Below are positions 15,930 to 20,291 of a stretch of 20,291 nucleotides of DNA, one piece after another (the stretch's first letter is position 1; each line of letters opens with the position of its first letter). Location: NCBI RefSeq assembly GCF_947255005.1, contig NZ_CAMYFI010000042.1, forward strand, positions 1 through 20,291, written 5' to 3'. The notes below the pieces were generated by a model. That model was not told the DNA's origin. It saw nothing but the letters and a program-made list of their open reading frames with translations, and searched no databases. Source of the DNA: an uncultured Tessaracoccus sp. (lineage in GTDB: Bacteria > Actinomycetota > Actinomycetes > Propionibacteriales > Propionibacteriaceae). The translations under genes were made by a program, and so were the position numbers.

Positions 15930-16214
15930 ATGAACTCCAAGTCGGAGCGGTTGCAGCTTCGCTGCACCCCGTCGACGGCTGCACTGCTACGTGAAGCCGC
16001 TGAGACGCAAGGGCAAGACCTCACATCGTTTGTGGTCGGAGCTGCGGTCGACCGTGCCCGCCAGGTCGTCGCTGAAGACCGCGTGTTGCGGCTCTCGTCG
16101 GATGACATCCAATTGCTTGAGCGAACACTGACGCAGAATGGCGCAATTCCGCAGCTGACACGCCTGTTTCAGAAGGTGGACGGAGCGCGCTATGGAGTAA
16201 GCACCACGAGTTAG
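15930..16214 (+). CDS. DUF1778 ribbon-helix-helix antitoxin
   Basis: This 94-residue protein is the antitoxin of the GNAT pair. The N-terminal half, SERLQLRCTPSTAALLREAA followed by GQDLTSFVVGAAVDRARQV, is the DUF1778 ribbon-helix-helix that binds operator DNA as a dimer. The C-terminal part (LSSDDIQLLERTLTQNG and onward) is the flexible segment that in characterised relatives wraps the toxin and blocks acetyl-CoA access. The ATG at 15930 is fixed by AGGAAGGAG (15912-15920). An upstream in-frame ATG at 15858 lies within the putative promoter and has no comparable site. The gene probably also has its own promoter, so antitoxin need not depend on toxin transcription. Confidence 0.9.
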   Translation: MNSKSERLQLRCTPSTAALLREAAETQGQDLTSFVVGAAVDRARQVVAEDRVLRLSSDDIQLLERTLTQNGAIPQLTRLFQKVDGARYGVSTTS

Positions 16215-16230
16215 ATGAGAGCGGTTGCCA

Positions 16231-16250
16231 CAACACCCGAAAGAGTGTTG
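16231..16250. promoter_or_regulatory. Dyad next to the mcrB -10 box
   Basis: CAACAC (16231-16236) and GTGTTG (16245-16250) form a 6-bp dyad with an 8-nt spacer. The dyad ends two bases before the likely -10 box of mcrB and covers the -35 to -10 interval, the place for a repressor operator. A hairpin at the end of the antitoxin transcript is the alternative, but no T-run follows. Confidence 0.4.
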
Positions 16251-16252
16251 GT

Positions 16253-16258
16253 TAGGCT
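16253..16258 (+). promoter_or_regulatory. -10 box of mcrBC (leaderless)
   Basis: TAGGCT is followed by six bases and the mcrB ATG at 16265, which has no Shine-Dalgarno sequence. The spacing matches the other leaderless starts here. Confidence 0.4.
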
Positions 16259-16264
16259 CGTCCC

Positions 16265-18385
16265 ATGAGTGAACTCAGCGCGGAGACCAGCTTGGGGCCC
16301 GTCCGACGATTCCTTCTCTACCCGGCCCTGCTTGAGGTGCTCAGTGAGGCGGGGAGCCCGATCCCACGAGCAGAAGCCGTTGAGCGCGTCGAAGAGAAAC
16401 TGAGTCAGCAGCTCAATCACTACGAGTTGGAACCTCTCGAGAGCAATGGCCTGCCCCGTTGGGTGGTGAATTTGGACTCGGGATCCACAGACTTGGCGGC
16501 GGCCGGATGGATCACCAAGCTGCGGGAAGGGTGGAAGATCACTGAGCCGGGGCTACGCGCGCTGGCGGAGCTGGATGGCGAAGAGCTCGTGAGCGAATCT
16601 GGACGCCTGTACCCCGAGAAGCGGAAGAAGTCATCCGGCCCGATGGAGCGTCGCGGTCAGTTGCTCGATGCTGCGCTTGACCTACTGGAGCCTGGGACCT
16701 GGACCTCTTACTCGGAGCTCGCCGCTCTCGTGAATACCAATCCCCAGACCGTAGGTGCACACATGGGTGCCACCGAAGCTGAAGGCGCGCATCGCGTCCT
16801 GGGTAAGAATGGGCTCCCGGTGCCCGACTTCCGCTGGAATGATGCTCGCGAGGAGACCCAGCAAGAAGTGCTGGAGGAGGAAGGCGTCGATTTCTCAGAG
16901 GGATCCGCCTCTCCGAAGCAGATGCTCCGAATGGCAGACTTTCGAGACTTTCTCGAGGACAAAGGGATCCTGCCCGCTCTGCCCAAGCGCGCCTGGCTCG
17001 TTCGCGGATCTGCTGTCGATGGGCATGACCTTGTGCCGCGCTGGCGGGCTGACGGATTCATCTCGTTGAGAGCCGCCAAACTTCGACATATCGAACCCGG
17101 TATCGCCCGTGATGAGCTCAGGCCGATTGTCGAGGAAGACTACGCCCATGCGTCTTACGCAGGAAGGGCAGCCAAGCTCGACGAATTCCACGCATTCCTC
17201 TCCAGGATGCGGGTGGGTGACATCGTCGCCACTACGAGTCAGGGTCAGCTCTACCTAGGAGAAATCGCGAGCGATGCGGAGTTCGTGAGCACCGATGCGG
17301 GCCTAGCCAACCTGAGGCGCTTGACAGTCTGGGATGCCGAAGGCATCGACTATGCGGATCTTGCCAGCTCGATCAAAGCCAAGCTGCAGGTGCAGCTCGA
17401 CGTCGTCGACCTCACCCAGTCCTTGGAACTACTCGAGGAAATGCGGGAAGCTGTTGAAGAGGCGGAGGTGCGGGTTGAGAAACCCAAGCCTGTCGTCGAA
17501 CGGCATGCGACGTTGGCTGACGCTACGGATGCATTGGCGGAGCAGCTTCACGTCGATAAGTCCTGGCTGCAGGACATCATCGACCTGCTCAAGGATCGGC
17601 CTCAAGTCATCTTCTATGGGCCTCCGGGGACGGGGAAAACATTCATCGCACGTGAACTCGCCGAGCACCTCGCCGGGGACAATGTGCGGCTCGTGCAGTT
17701 CCATCCCGGGTACTCGTACGAAGATTTCTTTGAGGGATTCCGGCCACAGCCCGACGGCAGTTTCGCGTTGAAGCCAGGGCCGTTGCGCAAGACCGTCGAA
17801 GCAGCCCGAGAGAATGAAACAACACCGTATTTCCTCATCATCGACGAAATAAATCGTGGCAATATTGCAAAGATCTTCGGCGAGCTCTACTTCCTGCTTG
17901 AGTACCGAGACCAGGCGATCGAGCTGCTGTACGGAGACGACGAGACAGGATTCACTCTGCCCAAGAATGTGTTCATCATCGGCACGATGAACACGGCAGA
18001 CCGGTCGATTGCACTTGTCGACGCAGCGATGCGTCGTCGCTTCTCTTTCGTCTCGTTGCATCCGTCTGAACCGCCGACGAGCGGCGTCCTGCGGCGCTGG
18101 TTGGCGGCCAAGCGTCATGATCAGTCGATCGCCGACTTGCTCGACGAGCTCAACAACCGCATCAAGGATCCCGAGTTCAAGATAGGCCCGTCCTATTTCA
18201 TGCGTGACGCGGTCCACAGACAGGGCGGTCTTGAACGGACTTGGCGGTCGTCGATCTTGCCGCTGCTTGAGGAACACCATTTTGGAGATGGCGTTGACGT
18301 CGAGGCACAGTACGGGCTCGCCGATATTCAGGCGAGCGTGGCATCGAAACCAGGTGACACAGGTGCGGCCACTGATCCTTCGTGA
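16265..18385 (+). CDS. mcrB: McrB-type GTPase with Mrr_N, alkyltransferase-like and PUA/EVE-like N-terminal domains
   Basis: This is the motor and DNA-recognition subunit of an McrBC type IV restriction system. The AAA+ domain (about 435-650) has Walker A GPPGTGKT (452-459), Walker B IIDEINRGN (D527, E528), the McrB signature MNTADRS (N576) that marks GTP-using members, and AMRRRFSF with the arginine finger. Three other domains precede it. Residues 10-105 resemble the Mrr N-terminal winged helix. Residues 125-191 resemble the DNA-binding domain of O6-alkylguanine transferases (EPGTWTSYSELA...QTVGAHMG...GAHRVL), with alanine (A175) where the alkyl-accepting cysteine of PCHRV would be. Residues 240-365 look PUA/EVE-like (AWLVRG...MRVGDIVA...LYLGEI). 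The 706 residues exceed the 459 of E. coli McrB. The end overlaps mcrC. Confidence 0.9.
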   Translation: MSELSAETSLGPVRRFLLYPALLEVLSEAGSPIPRAEAVERVEEKLSQQLNHYELEPLESNGLPRWVVNLDSGSTDLAAAGWITKLREGWKITEPGLRALAELDGEELVSESGRLYPEKRKKSSGPMERRGQLLDAALDLLEPGTWTSYSELAALVNTNPQTVGAHMGATEAEGAHRVLGKNGLPVPDFRWNDAREETQQEVLEEEGVDFSEGSASPKQMLRMADFRDFLEDKGILPALPKRAWLVRGSAVDGHDLVPRWRADGFISLRAAKLRHIEPGIARDELRPIVEEDYAHASYAGRAAKLDEFHAFLSRMRVGDIVATTSQGQLYLGEIASDAEFVSTDAGLANLRRLTVWDAEGIDYADLASSIKAKLQVQLDVVDLTQSLELLEEMREAVEEAEVRVEKPKPVVERHATLADATDALAEQLHVDKSWLQDIIDLLKDRPQVIFYGPPGTGKTFIARELAEHLAGDNVRLVQFHPGYSYEDFFEGFRPQPDGSFALKPGPLRKTVEAARENETTPYFLIIDEINRGNIAKIFGELYFLLEYRDQAIELLYGDDETGFTLPKNVFIIGTMNTADRSIALVDAAMRRRFSFVSLHPSEPPTSGVLRRWLAAKRHDQSIADLLDELNNRIKDPEFKIGPSYFMRDAVHRQGGLERTWRSSILPLLEEHHFGDGVDVEAQYGLADIQASVASKPGDTGAATDPS

Positions 18386-19532
18386 GGGACAGCGCATCCA
18401 CGTCGACCATATCGACAAGACAGCCGCTCACGCTCTGAAGCGCATGGGCGTAGTCAGCATGACAACCGGCGTCGGCGGCCAGCGCGTATTGCAGGCCGGC
18501 TCCAAAGTTGGTGTCGTTGCCATCGATGACCTGCAGGTTGTCATATTGCCGAAGGTCGACATCGGACGGCTCGTGTTCATGATGTCGTACGCGCGGCGCC
18601 CGAACTTCTGGCGCGACGACCTTGTGCATGTGGATCCGCAGGACGATTTCATCGAACTGCTTGCCCGAGCCTTCATCGATGCATCCCGACGAGCCCTAGC
18701 TCAAGGTGTGCTTAAAGGGTATGTCGCCATCGACGCCGCCCTACCTCTCATGCGAGGGAGGATCCGCGAAGGGGATCAGCTTCGCCGTCATTTCGGGCGA
18801 TCCATTCCCCTCGAAGTCCGATTCGATGAGTACTCGGTAGACATTGCCGAGAATCAGCTGCTTGTCCTTGCTGCGGAACGGTTGCTCAAGGTGCCGGGAT
18901 TGCCGTGTTGGGCGCGTGGCCCGTTACAGCGTCTACGGCTTCAGCTCTCCGAGGTTTCGCCGCCTCCGTTGGAAGCTGAGCTGCCGGTGTGGTCACCGTC
19001 GAGGCTCAATGTGCGGTATCAGCCGGCGCTGGCGGTTGCCGAGCTCATCTTGGCTGGGCAGTCGTTTGAGCAGCAGGTGGGTGAGGCTCGGATCAATGGG
19101 TTCCTACTGGACATGGCGAGAATCTTCGAAGACTCCATTACCGTGGCGCTACAGGAGTCGTTTCAGCGGTTCGGGGGTGTCTCCCGAGCGCAGTTCCAGG
19201 CCCACCTCGATGACGAACGTGCGATCCCCATGCGGCCCGACTTCGTCTGGGAAGAGCGTGGAGTTCCGCGGGTTGTCGTCGACGCGAAGTACAAGGCCGA
19301 ACAACCGAGCGGGTTTCCGAACGCCGACTATTATCAACTGCTCGCCTACGCGACGGTGCTGGGATTGTCAGAAGGACATCTCATCTACGCGAAGGGCAAC
19401 GAGGAAGCTCGGGAACACCACGTGCGGCTAGCCGGGACGCGATTAGTGGCGCATGCGGTGGATCTTCAGGCCGAGCCGCAAGTGCTGCTTCAGAGTATCG
19501 AGGACCTTGTTGGCAGCCTGCGCCCTCTGTAA
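18354..19532 (+). CDS. mcrC: McrC-type nuclease subunit
   Basis: This is the endonuclease partner that docks on the McrB ring, stimulates its GTPase and cuts DNA. It has about 392 residues. The N-terminal domain ends in the family-typical PLMRGRI stretch. The C-terminal PD-(D/E)XK nuclease shows MRPDFVW (D296), VVVDAKYK (D310, K312) and DYYQLLAYA, so the active site is complete. GTG at 18354 overlaps mcrB by 32 nt. A second GTG at 18363, with AGGTG six nt before it, is almost as good and would remove three residues. An in-frame ATG at 18204 would add 50 residues that are a shadow of mcrB. It is the last gene of the cassette, followed 32 bp later by repeat R2. Confidence 0.92.
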   Translation: MTQVRPLILREGQRIHVDHIDKTAAHALKRMGVVSMTTGVGGQRVLQAGSKVGVVAIDDLQVVILPKVDIGRLVFMMSYARRPNFWRDDLVHVDPQDDFIELLARAFIDASRRALAQGVLKGYVAIDAALPLMRGRIREGDQLRRHFGRSIPLEVRFDEYSVDIAENQLLVLAAERLLKVPGLPCWARGPLQRLRLQLSEVSPPPLEAELPVWSPSRLNVRYQPALAVAELILAGQSFEQQVGEARINGFLLDMARIFEDSITVALQESFQRFGGVSRAQFQAHLDDERAIPMRPDFVWEERGVPRVVVDAKYKAEQPSGFPNADYYQLLAYATVLGLSEGHLIYAKGNEEAREHHVRLAGTRLVAHAVDLQAEPQVLLQSIEDLVGSLRPL

Positions 19533-19564
19533 CTCAGCAGGACAATGCGCTGACCTGCCCCAGT

Positions 19565-19764
19565 CACCTGTAACCTGTGCGGCTCAGTTCCGGATCAAGT
19601 GTCACCTGCCTAGCGGCGACGAGGCACCGTCGGGAAGCAGGTGACACATGATCCGCTCAGTTGCCGCACAGGTTGCACCTGCCCGGCGGGGCGGGGCCGG
19701 CACCGGGGGCGAGGGCAGCCCCGGAACCCCACCCCGACGGGGTCCGCGCCGGGTCGACTGGTGA
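19565..19764 (+). repeat. Palindromic repeat R2, right border of TA/McrBC cassette
   Basis: Second copy of R1, again from CACCTGTAACCTGTGCGG to GGGTCGACTGGTGA, with a slightly longer G-rich tail. Its core, 19591-19655, is the reverse complement of the R1 core, with five mismatches in 65. Its hairpin follows mcrC and may also act as a transcription boundary. The 19533-19807 gap otherwise holds only the ilvE promoter. Confidence 0.85.
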
Positions 19765-19794
19765 ACCGGCCGCCCACGAGGCGGCCTACCCGAC

Positions 19795-19800
19795 TACCCT
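19795..19800 (+). promoter_or_regulatory. -10 box of ilvE (leaderless)
   Basis: TACCCT is followed by seven bases and the ilvE ATG. No ribosome binding site precedes that ATG. The arrangement repeats the leaderless pattern of jetA, sdhC and mcrB. Confidence 0.45.
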
Positions 19801-19807
19801 TGCGGCC

Positions 19808-20291
19808 ATGAGCGAATTCGTCCTGCACCGCACTACCTCTCCGACGAGCGCCGAGCGCCGAGCGGAGATCCTCGCCAACCCAGTGTTTGGCCACTTCTTC
19901 GTCGACCACCAGCTGCTCGCGGAGTACGTACCGGAGCGCGGCTGGACGAACCAGCGCATCGAAGCCATGGGCACGTGGCAGATGCACCCCGCCGCCGCCG
20001 TCCTCCACTACGGGCAGGAGATCTTCGAGGGGCTGAAGGCCTACCGCCACGCCGATGGCTCCGTTTGGCTGTTTCGCCCCGAGGCGAACGCCGCCCGGTT
20101 CGCCCGCTCCGCCAAGCGCCTGAGCATGCCGCCCTTCCCCGAGCAGGACTTCGTCGACGGTATCCGCCAGCTCGTCGAGCTCGAGAAGGACTGGGTGCCC
20201 GACCCCGCCGGCGAGCAAGCCCTCTACATTCGCCCGTTCATGGTGGCCTCCGAGCCCTACCTGGGTGTGCGACCCGCCTCTGGCTACACCT
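19808..20291 (+). CDS. ilvE: Branched-chain amino acid aminotransferase, N-terminal part
   Basis: This is a PLP-dependent class IV aminotransferase that makes or degrades valine, leucine and isoleucine. The first 161 codons are present; the window ends inside the gene. Diagnostic stretches are NPVFGHFFVDHQ, the GTWQMHPAAAVLHYGQEIFEGLKAYR block, WLFRPEANAARFARSAKRL and LYIRPFMVASEPYLGV. These identify the longer, mitochondrial-like IlvE type common in actinobacteria. The PLP lysine lies beyond the window. The start is set by homology and by a TACCCT box seven nt upstream, implying a leaderless mRNA. It is a housekeeping gene immediately outside the R2 repeat. Confidence 0.93.
   Translation, partial: MSEFVLHRTTSPTSAERRAEILANPVFGHFFVDHQLLAEYVPERGWTNQRIEAMGTWQMHPAAAVLHYGQEIFEGLKAYRHADGSVWLFRPEANAARFARSAKRLSMPPFPEQDFVDGIRQLVELEKDWVPDPAGEQALYIRPFMVASEPYLGVRPASGYT

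Noticed and set aside
19610..20218. Minus-strand open frame of 202 codons
   Set aside because: It is antisense to ilvE and runs into repeat R2; the plus strand encodes an unmistakable aminotransferase.

Overview
The window is high-GC DNA from an actinobacterium. Pointers are the gene families (a three-subunit succinate dehydrogenase with a cytochrome b558-type membrane subunit), the GC-rich third codon positions, and five genes whose start codon lies 6-7 nt after a TANNNT -10 box with no ribosome binding site. A member of the Propionibacteriales is my guess, but the genus cannot be fixed from sequence alone. Two defence loci sit among ordinary metabolic genes.

Layout. (1) 1-611: the 3' part of an IS256-family insertion sequence whose transposase is frameshifted near its C-terminus. 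(2) 636-7189, minus strand: a complete type I Wadjet anti-plasmid operon, jetA-jetB-jetC-jetD, with every gene overlapping the next. Upstream of jetA are two tandem copies of a CCTTGGGTA/TACCCAAGG dyad. (3) 7385-8679: a zinc alcohol dehydrogenase gene (minus strand) bracketed by two copies of an 80-bp palindromic element in opposite orientation. (4) 8740-12181, minus strand: sdhC-sdhA-sdhB, overlapping at both junctions. (5) 12467-13726, plus strand: a visibly less GC-rich pair of unknown genes. The first appears to encode a secreted protein but carries a one-base frameshift in a C-run inside its signal peptide; the second overlaps it and has a strong ribosome binding site. (6) 14021-14860, minus strand: a secreted HEXXH...EXXXD zinc-peptidase-like protein. 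(7) 15002-19764: a cassette bracketed by two roughly 190-200-bp palindromic repeats. It holds a 25-codon ORF, a GNAT toxin, a DUF1778 antitoxin, and an McrBC type IV restriction system. (8) 19808-end: the start of a branched-chain amino acid aminotransferase (ilvE).

How the parts work together. By family knowledge, Wadjet (an SMC-like motor, a kleisin, a KITE subunit and a TOPRIM nuclease) recognises and cuts circular plasmids. McrBC is a GTP-driven endonuclease directed at modified DNA. Here its McrB carries an unusual set of N-terminal readers: an Mrr_N-type winged helix, an alkyltransferase-like domain lacking the acceptor cysteine, and a PUA/EVE-like domain. The GNAT/DUF1778 pair is a toxin-antitoxin module that may stabilise the cassette.

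The most unusual structural signal is in the repeats. The two repeats flanking the toxin-antitoxin/McrBC cassette match in direct orientation in their outer arms and tails, but their 65-bp central core is inverted between copies (60 of 65 bases match only after reverse-complementing). The two elements around the alcohol dehydrogenase are reverse complements of each other (74 of 80 bases). Both suggest palindromic interspersed repeats that recombine or move and that delimit gene cassettes.
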